Positions 7,699-16,313 of a DNA stretch of 28,322 nucleotides are shown here, piece after piece (positions within the stretch are counted from its first letter, which is position 1; every line of letters begins with the position of its first letter). Location of the stretch: contig JBMYZL010000026.1 in assembly GCA_049610385.1 (NCBI GenBank), forward strand, positions 1 to 28,322, read 5' to 3'. Source of the stretch: JBMYZL01 sp049610385. Its GTDB lineage: Bacteria; Bacteroidota; Bacteroidia; Flavobacteriales_D; Sanyastnellaceae. Under the pieces are notes generated by a model. That model was given only the letters and a program-made list of their open reading frames with translations. It did no database searches and was not told where the DNA came from. The position numbers and the translations under genes were made by a program.

Positions 7699-9639
7699 AT
7701 GATTGACATCACCCTTCCCGACGGCTCAGTCCGTCAAGTTGAGTCCGGCACTACGGCCTTGGACATTGCCATGAGCATCAGCGAAGGCCTGGCGCGCAAC
7801 GTCTTGGCGGCGGAAGTCAACGGGGAGGTTCGAGATCCCCAACGGCCCATCCATGAAAATGCTTCGCTCAAGTTGTTGACGTGGCGTGATGAGGAAGGCA
7901 AACAAACCATGTGGCACAGTTCGGCTCACCTGCTGGCCGAGGCGCTCGAGGCACTCTATCCGGGAATCAAATTCTGGGTGGGACCGCCGGTGGAGAATGG
8001 ATTCTACTACGACGTGGATTTTGGGGAGCAGACCTTCACGGACAAGGACTTCGCGTCGGTAGAGAAGAAGATGCTGGAATTGGCGAAGCAGAAAAATCCA
8101 TTCGTCCGGTCAGAAATGTCCAAATCTGATGCCATCGCTTACTTCTCGGAGAAAGGCGATGAATACAAACTGGACTTGTTGGAGGGACTCGAAGACGGCA
8201 CCATCACCTTCTACAATCAAGGAGGATTCACGGATCTGTGTCGCGGCCCACACATTCCTCATACAGGTCACATCAAAGCGGCCAAGGTGATGTCCATCGC
8301 TGGTGCTTACTGGAAGGGCGACGAGAACAACAAGCAATTGACCCGGGTCTATGGGGTCACCTTTCCGAAAAAATCAGAGCTGAACGAGTACCTCGAATTG
8401 CTCGAACAGGCGCGACAGCGAGACCATCGCAAACTGGGCAAGGAAATGGACCTCTTTCATTTCAGCGAAAAGGTTGGACAGGGGCTTCCCTTGTGGCTTC
8501 CAAAAGGTGCGGACCTCAGGATGCGTTTGGAGGCGTTCCTCAAAGAAGCCCAGCGCCGTGCCGGTTACCAGCCGGTGATCACGCCGCACATTGGCAACAA
8601 AGATTTGTACGTCACATCCGGGCACTATGCCAAGTATGGCGAGGACAGCTTTCAGCCCATTCACACCCCGAACGAAGGGGAGGAATACCTGCTGAAGCCG
8701 ATGAATTGTCCGCATCATTGCGAAATTTTCAAATCACGTCCCCGCAGTTACCGGGACCTGCCGGTTCGTTTTGCCGAATTCGGGACGGTTTATCGCTACG
8801 AGCAATCCGGAGAACTCCACGGCCTCACGCGGGTGCGTGGATTCACCCAAGATGATGCGCACATCTTTTGCACGGTGGACCAAGTGAAAGAAGAGGTGGG
8901 CAAAGTTATCGACCTCGTTTTGTACATCTTCAAGACGTTGGATTTCGAAAATTTCCAAGCGCAGGTCAGCTTGCGAGATCCGGAGAACCCATCCAAGTAC
9001 ATCGGTTCACATGAAAATTGGGATGCGGCGGAAAAAGCCATTGCGGAAGTGGCCGAGGAGAAAGGCCTGGACACCGTTGTGGAATTGGGTGAAGCCGCGT
9101 TTTATGGCCCCAAGCTCGACTTCATGGTGCGCGATGCCATCGGCCGCAAATGGCAGTTGGGTACGGTTCAAATCGATTACAACTTGCCCGAGCGTTTTGA
9201 GTTGGAGTATGTCGGGGCAGACAATGCCAAGCACCGACCGGTGATGATTCACCGCGCGCCATTCGGCTCCATGGAGCGTTTTGTGGCCATCCTTATTGAG
9301 CACTGTGCGGGCAAATTCCCGCTCTGGCTCACCCCGGAACAGGTGAAAATCCTGCCCATTTCAGATCGTTTCAATGAATATGCCCAAGGGGTTTTAAAAG
9401 TCCTTGAAAATCACGATATTCGCGCCCTCGTTGACGACCGCTCTGAGAAGGTGGGCAAAAAGATTCGGGACGCCGAATTGGAAAAGGTGCCCTTTATGCT
9501 GATTGTGGGAGAAGATGAGGCTGCCAAAGGAACCGTCGCCGTGCGCAAGCAAGGTATTGGAGATCAGGGCAGTATGAGTGTGGAAGCGTTTGCGGCATCG
9601 GTAAATGCTGAAATTGCAGAAATGCTCAAACAGGATTGA
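7699..9639 (+). CDS. thrS: Threonyl-tRNA synthetase
   Basis: A 646-residue class II synthetase of full family length that charges tRNA-Thr. The N-terminal TGS domain spans about 1-62. The editing domain follows, with HSSAH at 73-77 and CRGPHIPHTG near 180. The catalytic core carries MNCPHH at 335-340, whose C337 is the expected zinc ligand, and the motif-2 region (FAEFGTVYRYEQSGELHGLT). The class II motif 3 lies in HRAPFGSMERF, and the C-terminal anticodon-binding domain begins near 550. The start ATG is the only one compatible with the TGS domain (IDITLPDGS). infC follows 25 bases later, a conserved order across bacteria. Confidence 0.98.
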   Translation: MIDITLPDGSVRQVESGTTALDIAMSISEGLARNVLAAEVNGEVRDPQRPIHENASLKLLTWRDEEGKQTMWHSSAHLLAEALEALYPGIKFWVGPPVENGFYYDVDFGEQTFTDKDFASVEKKMLELAKQKNPFVRSEMSKSDAIAYFSEKGDEYKLDLLEGLEDGTITFYNQGGFTDLCRGPHIPHTGHIKAAKVMSIAGAYWKGDENNKQLTRVYGVTFPKKSELNEYLELLEQARQRDHRKLGKEMDLFHFSEKVGQGLPLWLPKGADLRMRLEAFLKEAQRRAGYQPVITPHIGNKDLYVTSGHYAKYGEDSFQPIHTPNEGEEYLLKPMNCPHHCEIFKSRPRSYRDLPVRFAEFGTVYRYEQSGELHGLTRVRGFTQDDAHIFCTVDQVKEEVGKVIDLVLYIFKTLDFENFQAQVSLRDPENPSKYIGSHENWDAAEKAIAEVAEEKGLDTVVELGEAAFYGPKLDFMVRDAIGRKWQLGTVQIDYNLPERFELEYVGADNAKHRPVMIHRAPFGSMERFVAILIEHCAGKFPLWLTPEQVKILPISDRFNEYAQGVLKVLENHDIRALVDDRSEKVGKKIRDAELEKVPFMLIVGEDEAAKGTVAVRKQGIGDQGSMSVEAFAASVNAEIAEMLKQD

Positions 9640-9664
9640 TTGTTGAACCAAAACACCATTTGTT

Positions 9665-10219
9665 ATAGCTATTCGCAGAAAAAAGAAGCCTTTCCGGGGA
9701 AGGGTTCGCCAAGAAGATCCACATCGGATCAATGAAAGAATCAACGTCGATACCGTGCGAGTCGTCGGCGACGACGTGGAGCCGGCCGTTATGTCGACCC
9801 CAGATGCGTTGAAACTGGCTCGTGAAATGGAGCTGGATTTGGTTGAAATCTCACCCAAAGCAGTTCCTCCAGTTTGTCGCATTGTTGAATACAAGAAGTT
9901 TCTCTACGATCAGAAGAAGAAGCAGAAGGAAATCAAGGCGAAGCAGCAAAAGGTAACGGTGAAGGAAATCCGTTTTGGACCCAACACCGACGATCATGAC
10001 TTCCAGTTCAAGCTGAAGCATGCTCGAAAGTTTTTGGAGGACGGTGCGAAATTGAAGGCATATGTGTTTTTCCGTGGAAGAACCATCGTGTTCAAGGAGC
10101 GTGGCGAAATCCTGTTGTTGAAGTTTGCTCAGGAACTCGAGGACGTCGGGGTGGTGGAGCAAATGCCGAAGTTGGAAGGGAAGCGCATGACCATCATGTT
10201 CAACCCGAAGAAGAAATAA
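9665..10219 (+). CDS. infC: Translation initiation factor IF-3, with non-canonical ATA/ATT start
   Basis: IF-3 binds the 30S subunit and checks the start codon. The frame from GTG 9755 misses the conserved N-terminal part. The upstream frame encodes AIRRKKKPFRGRVRQ, then EDPHRINERINVDTVRVVG, which is standard IF-3 sequence. Between the in-frame stop at 9644 and GTG 9755 there is no ATG, GTG, TTG or CTG. The best start is therefore ATA at 9665 (giving MAIRRKKK, 184 residues) or ATT at 9671. E. coli infC uses AUU so that IF-3 represses its own synthesis, and the same logic probably applies here. The C-terminal domain (VKEIRFGPNTDDHDFQFKLK through KRMTIMFNPKKK) is complete. rpmI follows 28 bases downstream. 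Confidence 0.95.
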   Translation: MAIRRKKKPFRGRVRQEDPHRINERINVDTVRVVGDDVEPAVMSTPDALKLAREMELDLVEISPKAVPPVCRIVEYKKFLYDQKKKQKEIKAKQQKVTVKEIRFGPNTDDHDFQFKLKHARKFLEDGAKLKAYVFFRGRTIVFKERGEILLLKFAQELEDVGVVEQMPKLEGKRMTIMFNPKKK

Positions 10220-10247
10220 GAACACTAATCCATAAAAATCCGAGGCC

Positions 10248-10442
10248 ATGCCGAAGATGAAAACCAAAGCGAGTGCCAAGAAGCGCTTCAAGTTTACTGG
10301 ATCGGGAAAAATCAAGCGGAAGCACGCCTTCAAGAGTCACATCTTGACCAAGAAGGGCACGAAGCAGAAGCGCAACTTGACCCATGCCACAACCGTTGAC
10401 AAAGCGGATGTAGCTGGAATCAAGAAGCAGCTTTGCGCGTAA
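10248..10442 (+). CDS. rpmI: 50S ribosomal protein L35
   Basis: A 64-residue, very basic protein with the L35 pattern: MPKMKTKASAKKRFKFTGSG, then KHAFKSHILTKKGTKQKRNL. It is full length for the family. It is the third gene of the thrS-infC-rpmI-rplT cluster. Confidence 0.97.
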   Translation: MPKMKTKASAKKRFKFTGSGKIKRKHAFKSHILTKKGTKQKRNLTHATTVDKADVAGIKKQLCA

Positions 10443-10511
10443 GCGCTTCCGTTCATTGAAATTTTTCGGTTCCAATCAGTTTCACCCGGCTTGAGGTTCG
10501 TCCAAGTCACT

Positions 10512-10548
10512 GGCTGTTCAGAAGCAATGCAGCCAGGCGCCTGAAGCC
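10512..10548 (+). promoter_or_regulatory. Candidate hairpin in the rpmI-rplT gap (possible L20 control site)
   Basis: The 125-base gap between rpmI and rplT is unusually long for this cluster. GGC (10512-10514) plus TTCAG (10517-10521) can pair with CTGAA (10541-10545) plus GCC (10546-10548), leaving a small bulge and a 19-base loop that contains CAGCC. CAGCC can alternatively pair with GGCTG at 10512-10516. Ribosomal protein L20 represses this operon through RNA structures in other bacteria; whether this one does so is inference. Confidence 0.3.
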
Positions 10549-10567
10549 AAAAAACAAACATTGAACA

Positions 10568-10912
10568 ATGCCACGTTCTAACAATGCAGTTGCCTCTCGG
10601 GCCCGTCGCAAGAAGGTCCTGAAAATGGCCAAAGGGTACTACGGTGCCCGTAAAAACGTATGGACCGTCGCGAAAAACGCGGTGGAGAAAGGCTTGCTTT
10701 ACGCTTACATCGGGCGGAAGCAGCGCAAGCGCCAGTTCCGCTCTTTGTGGATTCAGCGCATCAACGCCGGCGCTCGTCAGCACGGCATGTCTTACAGTGA
10801 ATTGATGGGCAAATTGTCCAAAAAGGAAATCGCATTGAACCGCAAGGTTTTGGCCGATCTCGCGATGAACCACCCTGAAGCCTTCAAGGCGGTGGTGGAT
10901 TCTGTAAAGTGA
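10568..10912 (+). CDS. rplT: 50S ribosomal protein L20
   Basis: A 114-residue basic protein with clear L20 sequence: MPRSNNAVASRARRKKVLKM, AKGYYGARKNVWTVAKNAVE, YIGRKQRKRQFRSLWIQRIN. The length is normal. L20 is an early 23S rRNA assembly protein and, in several bacteria, represses its own operon. It is the last gene of the cluster; a strong terminator starts 28 bases after its stop. Confidence 0.97.
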   Translation: MPRSNNAVASRARRKKVLKMAKGYYGARKNVWTVAKNAVEKGLLYAYIGRKQRKRQFRSLWIQRINAGARQHGMSYSELMGKLSKKEIALNRKVLADLAMNHPEAFKAVVDSVK

Positions 10913-10940
10913 GTTGACCTGACGATTTTCTGTACAAATG

Positions 10941-10981
10941 AAAAACCCCTGAACCGTTGTGAGACGGTTGAGGGGTTTTTT
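10941..10981. terminator. Strong bidirectional rho-independent terminator
   Basis: The left arm 10941-10957 (AAAAACCCCTGAACCGT) pairs with the right arm 10964-10980 (ACGGTTGAGGGGTTTTT), with one mismatch and a six-base loop. The A-run on the left and T-run on the right make it active on both strands. It separates the convergent rplT and recA-TPR transcripts. Confidence 0.93.
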
Positions 10982-11032
10982 CGTAGGGCTTTATCCTGGC
11001 CTAGAACACCTCGAAAACAAGACGGCAGGCCA

Positions 11033-12094
11033 TCAAGAGGCCGATAGGCTTTGCAACACCCGTTCCTTGGCCAAGGCTGCGTTCGTGTAATCCGGTTGCA
11101 ACCGAAGGGCTTCATTGTAATGGTGCAAAGCAGAATCGAGTTCATTCAGACTCTCGAGCGCCAAACCGCGGTTGTAAAATGCCTGGTGGTAATAGGGCAG
11201 ACGGAAAAGGGCTTCTTGAAACCAATGCGAAGCGCTGTCATAGGCCTGCAAATATTCCAAGAAGATGAATCCTTGGTTGTAAGCAGCGGTGGCATTCTCA
11301 GGATCAATGGCAAGCATTTTCTTGTACAAAGAAAGGGCCTCCTCATGCCGGCTGTTTTCCTGGAGGAACAAAGCCAAATTGTACAAAGGCTCCACGGATT
11401 GAGGCCGCAGTTCTTGCGCTGAGAGGTAATATTCTTCGGCGATGTTGTTTCCTCGTTGCGCGTGAAAAATCCCCAAAGTGATGAAGCCATCGAAAAAGTC
11501 AGGATTCACCTCCACGGCAGTGGCATAGGAGCTTGCCGCTTTGTCATCGGCGCCGGTTTCCTCATAAATTTTCCCCTTCATCCAGTAGGCCTCATGCAAT
11601 TGATCGTTGATGCGCAATGCAGCGTTCAAGTCTTGAAAGGCATTTTCATACTGCCGCAAGTGAATCGAAAATTCGGCTCGTCTCAAATGGCACGGGATGC
11701 TTTCTGGAATGTAACGGATGCACGCTTCGACATGAGACAAGCAGGGTTCAAATGCTTGCATCTCGAACAACAAATCGCTTTTGTCCTCCCAGGCTGGCGC
11801 AAAAGTGGAATCGGCTTCAATGGCCAAATTGAAATCGGCTAGCGCTTGCTTGGGGTTTCCGGCTTGAATGTGCCACATGGCCCTGGCGTGATAACCTCCA
11901 GGTGCATTGGGCGCGGCCAAAATGGTGGAGTCGAGGGCTGCCAACGAGCGCTCATCGCTTAAGGGCACCGCTGCAGCCTCTGAATCATCATTCGGGACCT
12001 GGCAGCCAAACATCATCAGTGCCAAGCCCCAACCGAGCAACAACTCGGTCGTACGGCCGCAGGCCGTGGGTTCCTTGAGCTGCATGTAAATCAT
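11033..12094 (-). CDS. TPR-repeat protein, probable lipoprotein
   Basis: A 353-residue protein. An N-terminal hydrophobic stretch (LLLGWGLALMMFGC) ends at C31, which looks like a weak lipobox, so it is probably an exported lipoprotein. The remainder is an array of about eight tetratricopeptide repeats. Typical segments are GYHARAMWHIQAGNPKQALA, AAYNQGFIFLEYLQAYDSAS and AFYNRGLALESLNELDSALH. No catalytic domain is present; it is likely a protein-interaction scaffold. Its ATG overlaps the recA stop by four bases (ATGA), and a second in-frame ATG lies three codons later (12085). Co-translation with recA is notable, but a recombination role cannot be inferred for a probable envelope protein. Confidence 0.88.
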   Translation of the reverse strand: MIYMQLKEPTACGRTTELLLGWGLALMMFGCQVPNDDSEAAAVPLSDERSLAALDSTILAAPNAPGGYHARAMWHIQAGNPKQALADFNLAIEADSTFAPAWEDKSDLLFEMQAFEPCLSHVEACIRYIPESIPCHLRRAEFSIHLRQYENAFQDLNAALRINDQLHEAYWMKGKIYEETGADDKAASSYATAVEVNPDFFDGFITLGIFHAQRGNNIAEEYYLSAQELRPQSVEPLYNLALFLQENSRHEEALSLYKKMLAIDPENATAAYNQGFIFLEYLQAYDSASHWFQEALFRLPYYHQAFYNRGLALESLNELDSALHHYNEALRLQPDYTNAALAKERVLQSLSAS

Positions 12095-13116
12095 GCTTCG
12101 AGCACCGGCTCAGCTTCTTCGGCAGTGCCCGTGGAAATGGCTTTGATTTTGCTTTCAAGTTCCTCGAACAATTCGGGATTGTCCTCCAAAAGTGTCCGAA
12201 CGGCATCACGGCCTTGTCCCAACTTCGTGTCTCCATAGCTGAACCAAGAGCCCGACTTCTTGATGATGCCCATTTCCACACCGAGATCGATGACTTCACC
12301 AGACTTTGAAATGCCTTGTCCATACATGATGTCGAATTCGGCACGGCGGAAGGGAGGTGCCACTTTGTTCTTGACAATTTTCACCTTCGTGCGGTTGCCA
12401 ATCACGTGGTCGCCATCCTTGATTTGAGAGGAGCGGCGAATGTCGATGCGAACCGAAGCGTAGAATTTGAGCGCGTTTCCACCCGTGGTGGTTTCTGGAT
12501 TGCCAAACATCACGCCGATTTTCTCCCGCAGCTGGTTGATGAAAATGCAGCAGCATCCGGTCTTGCTGATGGAGCCAGTGAGTTTTCGCAGGGCTTTCGA
12601 CATCAGTCGTGCTTGCAATCCCACAGAAGAATCAGACATTTCGCCTTCAATTTCCGCACGTGGGGTCAAGGCCGCAACGGAGTCAATGACCAGTAAATCG
12701 ACCGCCCCTGATCGAATCAGATTGTCGGCAATTTCCAGGGCTTGCTCTCCATTATCGGGTTGCGAAATCAACAAGTTTTCTGTGTCCACGCCCAAGTTCT
12801 CAGCATAGAATTTGTCGAAGGCATGTTCCGCATCCACGATGGCACAAATGCCACCTTGCTTCTGAGCTTCAGCAATCGCATGGATGGCCAAGGTTGTCTT
12901 GCCCGAGGATTCCGGTCCATAAATCTCTACGACACGGCCACGGGGATAGCCATTGATGCCCAAGGCCAAGTCCAAGTTCAACGATCCCGATGGAATGGCA
13001 TCAATGGCCTCGATGGCCTCATCACCCAATTTCATAACCGTGCCTTTTCCGTAGGTCTTGTCCAAGCGATCCAGGGTCATCTGGAGTGCCTTCAGTTTTT
13101 GCGTATCCTCTGCCAT
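12091..13116 (-). CDS. recA: Recombinase RecA
   Basis: A 341-residue recombinase of normal length. Walker A GPESSGKTT lies at 67-75, the Walker B region is VDLLVIDSVAALTPRAEIEG, and loop L2 (MFGNPETTTGGNALKFYASV) is conserved. The C-terminal acidic tail ends EEAEPVLEA. It forms ATP-dependent filaments on single-stranded DNA, performs strand exchange, and in organisms with LexA triggers the SOS response. I saw no recX next to it; instead it overlaps a TPR gene. bcp lies 96 bases upstream on the same strand. Confidence 0.98.
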   Translation of the reverse strand: MAEDTQKLKALQMTLDRLDKTYGKGTVMKLGDEAIEAIDAIPSGSLNLDLALGINGYPRGRVVEIYGPESSGKTTLAIHAIAEAQKQGGICAIVDAEHAFDKFYAENLGVDTENLLISQPDNGEQALEIADNLIRSGAVDLLVIDSVAALTPRAEIEGEMSDSSVGLQARLMSKALRKLTGSISKTGCCCIFINQLREKIGVMFGNPETTTGGNALKFYASVRIDIRRSSQIKDGDHVIGNRTKVKIVKNKVAPPFRRAEFDIMYGQGISKSGEVIDLGVEMGIIKKSGSWFSYGDTKLGQGRDAVRTLLEDNPELFEELESKIKAISTGTAEEAEPVLEA

Positions 13117-13132
13117 GATTGTGAATTTTCAA

Positions 13133-13140
13133 CGAAGATA
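13133..13140 (-). promoter_or_regulatory. Candidate -7 box of recA
   Basis: On the minus strand TATCTTCG matches TAnnTTTG with one mismatch, 16 bases before the recA ATG, the same TTCG variant as before moxR. No good -33 element and no recognisable LexA site were seen in 13117-13212. Confidence 0.35.
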
Positions 13141-13212
13141 TCGGACGCACTCCGTAACCTAATTGAGGAGTGCCCCGAAATTTGTCAACGAACGATCATT
13201 TTTTGTGGATGA

Positions 13213-13686
13213 TCAACCAAAAGCCTCCAAAATTTCTGCAGCGTGGTCCTTGGTTTTGGGCTTGAGGATGGTGTGGGCAATTTGGCCCTGTTCATCGATT
13301 AAAAAAGTAGTTCGGTGGGTTCCTTCGTACTCCCTTCCCATAAATTTTTTCAAGCCCCAAACCCCAAACGCTTCATGAACGCTGCGGTCCTCATCTGCCA
13401 ACAGGTCAATTTTCAATCGGTGCTTGTCTACGAATTTCATGTGTTTGGCCACCGGATCGGGACTCACGCCCAGCACCGCAATGCCGGCTTCGCGGAGGGA
13501 ATCGAAATTTTCTGTGAGGTTGCAGGCTTGCGCTGTGCAGCCGGGCGTCATGTCTTTTGGATAGAAGTAGAGGGCCAATTTTTGTCCGGCATAATCTGCG
13601 AGGCTGCGGGTGTTTCCATCTTGGATGGTTCCAGAAAATGCTGGGGCCGCGGTGCCAGCTTGGAGGGGAGAAGCTTGTTGTGACAT
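13213..13686 (-). CDS. bcp: Thioredoxin-dependent peroxiredoxin, Bcp/PrxQ type
   Basis: A 157-residue peroxiredoxin that reduces hydrogen peroxide and organic hydroperoxides. The peroxidatic cysteine is C50 in MTPGCT; C55 five residues later (TAQAC) is the usual resolving cysteine of the PrxQ/Bcp two-cysteine type. The AhpC-TSA/thioredoxin fold is complete, with GVSPDPVAKHMKFVDKH and the late FLIDEQGQIAH strand. No signal peptide is present, so it is cytosolic. It is transcribed toward recA and divergently from priA (125-base gap). Confidence 0.96.
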   Translation of the reverse strand: MSQQASPLQAGTAAPAFSGTIQDGNTRSLADYAGQKLALYFYPKDMTPGCTAQACNLTENFDSLREAGIAVLGVSPDPVAKHMKFVDKHRLKIDLLADEDRSVHEAFGVWGLKKFMGREYEGTHRTTFLIDEQGQIAHTILKPKTKDHAAEILEAFG

Positions 13687-13775
13687 GGTGGAATATCGTT
13701 GTGTTCAAGGTAAGGAACAAACCAAATCCCCATCCTGTTCGCATTTCCGCCACAAGCATTCTAAATTGCAGCTCC

Positions 13776-13792
13776 CCCCTGATGCACAGGGG
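13776..13792 (+). other. Small perfect hairpin in the priA leader
   Basis: CCCCTG (13776-13781) and CAGGGG (13787-13792) form a six-pair GC-rich stem with loop ATGCA, ending 19 bases before the priA ATG. It could affect ribosome loading. No poly-T follows, so it is not a terminator. Confidence 0.4.
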
Positions 13793-13811
13793 CTGAGGCA
13801 GGTCAAATCGG

Positions 13812-16313
13812 ATGGCGGAATTGTCAGCATTGGAGGTCGATTGGTATGCAGATGTGGCGGTGCCTTTGGCGATGCCACTCGCGCTGACTTACCGCATTCC
13901 CAAATCCGATCAGGAGGGGTGTCTTCCGGGTGTGCGCGTTTTGGTTCAAGTGGGGGCACGCAAGCAATACACCGGGGTGGTGCTCAAGGTTCACAATCGG
14001 CCCCCCGCCATCGGCCGGGTTCGTCCCTTGGAATCGGTGATCGACGACGGCCCGGTGGTGTCAACCGGGTTGCTGTCCATGTGGTCGTTTATTGCAGACC
14101 ACTACATGTGCTCCATAGGAGAAGTGATGGCGGCTTCGATGCCCGCTGGTTTGAAATTGGCCAGTGCCACGCGCATCCGACGGCATCCAGATGTCATCCA
14201 AGGACCTGAAGGCGGAAATCTAAGGGTCATCTGGGATGCGCTGGGGGTGCGGGAGGGGATGGGGCTCCGGGATTTGGCCTCAATTCTGGATGTCAAACAC
14301 CCCCAACGGATTTTGAATCAGCTCATCGAAGGCGGCTGGGTCATCACAGAAGAAGAACTGCACAATCGGTACAAGCCCAGGATGGATACTTGGGTGCGGA
14401 TGACGCCTGAATTTGCGCAGGATGAAGCCTTACTGAATGCATTCCTCGATGACCGAAAAGCGCTCAAACAAGTGCATCTCGTAATGGGGTATTTGTCGCT
14501 GGTTGAGGACATCGGAGGCTCAGTCCAACGCAAACGGCTGTTGAAACAGACTGAGGTCTCTGCCTCCATTTTAAAAGCGGTGGAGGCCAAAGGCGTGCTC
14601 GAATCCCATGAAGAACCGGCTGAGCCTTTGGCGGGTCAAAATGCCGCGGCGGGCGCTCGTGTGCCCCTGCCTCAACTCAGCCGCGCCCAGGCCACCGCAC
14701 TTCAAGCGGTTCGCGAGGCTGCTCCCAAGCCCGCTCTGTTGCATGGCGTAACCGGATCGGGCAAAACCGAGATATATGTGCACCTCATTGCCGACGCTTT
14801 GGAACGCGGTGAACAGGTGCTGTTTTTGGTGCCCGAAATCGCATTGACGGCCCAATTGATTCAACGGCTTGATGTCCATTTTTCTGAATTTTTGTCGGTG
14901 TACCACAGCCGATTCAACACGCGCGAAAGGACAGACACTTGGTTCGAGGTGTTGCATGAAGGCAAACGGTCAGCCCAAGGGGGCAGCAAGGGCGGTCGGT
15001 TGGTGGTGGGGCCTCGGTCGGCCTTGTTGTTGCCGTTTGTGCATTTGGGTTTGGTGATTGTGGATGAAGAGCACGAACCCAGTTTCAAGCAACACGACCC
15101 GTCCCCGCGCTACCACGCCCGAGACGTTGCGATGTGGTTGGGGCATGGCATGGGGACACGTGTGGTGCTGGGCAGTGCCACGCCGTCGGTGGAATCGGTT
15201 TGGCTGGCCCAGCAGGATCGGGTGAAGCACGTGGGGCTGACCGAGCGTTATGGCGGGTTGATGTTGCCGGAAATTCAATGTGCAGACTTGAAACGGGCTT
15301 TCAAGCAACGGGCCATGTCAGGACCGTTCAGCCGTGATTTGTTGCAGGCGATGGAGGCGACGTTGGATGAGAATCGGCAAGTGATTCTGTTCATCAATCG
15401 CAGGGGGTTTGCACCGGTATGGATGTGTGACGCTTGCGCATATGTGCCTGAATGTGAGCGATGCGATGTGCCCTTGACCCATCACAAATGGAAAGACCAA
15501 TTGGATTGCCATCATTGTGGATATCACAAACCGGTGCCCAAGATTTGTCCATCTTGTGGGAGCACGGCCATGGGACCGAAAGGGGCGGGTACGGAGCGGG
15601 TAGTCGAGGATTTGGCGGAGTACCTGCCCAAAGCCCGGGTGGCCAGGATGGATCTCGATACCACGCGCAGCAAACATGCACACAGCCGGTTGGTGGAAGC
15701 GTTCGGTCGCCGGGAGTACGACGTGCTTGTCGGCACCCAGATGGTCACGAAGGGCCTTGACTTTGCGCATGTGGGGCTGGTTGGGGTGCTGAGTGCTGAT
15801 CGCCTCCTCAACCATGCGGATTTCCGTTCGTTTGAGCGCGCATATGCCATGTTGACCCAAGTGTCTGGCCGTGCTGGACGTTCAGGCCAGCGCGGCAAGG
15901 TCATCCTGCAAACTTTCAATCCCGACCACTGGGTGTTGGACAAGGTCATGCGCCATGATTTCGAAGGGTTGTTGGACCAAGAACTTTTGGATCGCAAGGA
16001 ACATGGGTACCCGCCGTTTACCCGGCTGATTCGTTTGGTTTTGCGGCATACAGATGTCCAGCGTTTGTCTGCCGCGTCGTCGGCGTTGGCGGCTGCCTTG
16101 CACGTGGCTGTCGGTCAACAGCGGGTCGTGGGGCCGGAGATACCGCCCATGGCTCGAATCAATGATTTGCACCACCGGGTGTTGTTGTTGCGATTTGAAC
16201 GTTCGGCCTCACCGGCCAAATACAAACCTGTCATCCAACAAGTTCTCACACAGTTTTCGACCACGGATGCCTACAAGCGAATCCGTGTCACCGTTGATGT
16301 AGACCCAGTGTGA
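13812..16313 (+). CDS. priA: Primosomal protein N' (replication restart helicase PriA)
   Basis: An 833-residue helicase of full family length that reloads replication forks after collapse. The N-terminal 3'-DNA-binding domain (WYADVAVPLAMPLALTYRIP) is present. Walker A GVTGSGKT lies at 312-319, and the DEEH box at D418-H421. A zinc-binding module starts at C539: CDAC, CERC, CHHC, CPSC. Helicase motif VI is in the QVSGRAGR stretch. ATG 13812 is preferred since the N-terminal domain begins at once. The last 26 bases overlap the end of the convergent beta-propeller gene. Confidence 0.97.
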   Translation: MAELSALEVDWYADVAVPLAMPLALTYRIPKSDQEGCLPGVRVLVQVGARKQYTGVVLKVHNRPPAIGRVRPLESVIDDGPVVSTGLLSMWSFIADHYMCSIGEVMAASMPAGLKLASATRIRRHPDVIQGPEGGNLRVIWDALGVREGMGLRDLASILDVKHPQRILNQLIEGGWVITEEELHNRYKPRMDTWVRMTPEFAQDEALLNAFLDDRKALKQVHLVMGYLSLVEDIGGSVQRKRLLKQTEVSASILKAVEAKGVLESHEEPAEPLAGQNAAAGARVPLPQLSRAQATALQAVREAAPKPALLHGVTGSGKTEIYVHLIADALERGEQVLFLVPEIALTAQLIQRLDVHFSEFLSVYHSRFNTRERTDTWFEVLHEGKRSAQGGSKGGRLVVGPRSALLLPFVHLGLVIVDEEHEPSFKQHDPSPRYHARDVAMWLGHGMGTRVVLGSATPSVESVWLAQQDRVKHVGLTERYGGLMLPEIQCADLKRAFKQRAMSGPFSRDLLQAMEATLDENRQVILFINRRGFAPVWMCDACAYVPECERCDVPLTHHKWKDQLDCHHCGYHKPVPKICPSCGSTAMGPKGAGTERVVEDLAEYLPKARVARMDLDTTRSKHAHSRLVEAFGRREYDVLVGTQMVTKGLDFAHVGLVGVLSADRLLNHADFRSFERAYAMLTQVSGRAGRSGQRGKVILQTFNPDHWVLDKVMRHDFEGLLDQELLDRKEHGYPPFTRLIRLVLRHTDVQRLSAASSALAAALHVAVGQQRVVGPEIPPMARINDLHHRVLLLRFERSASPAKYKPVIQQVLTQFSTTDAYKRIRVTVDVDPV

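Noticed and set aside
9755..10219. infC starting at GTG 9755
   Set aside because: It would remove the conserved RINERIN region, which is clearly encoded upstream.
13776..13792. Terminator between bcp and priA
   Set aside because: The hairpin is short, has no T-run on either side, and lies between divergent genes.
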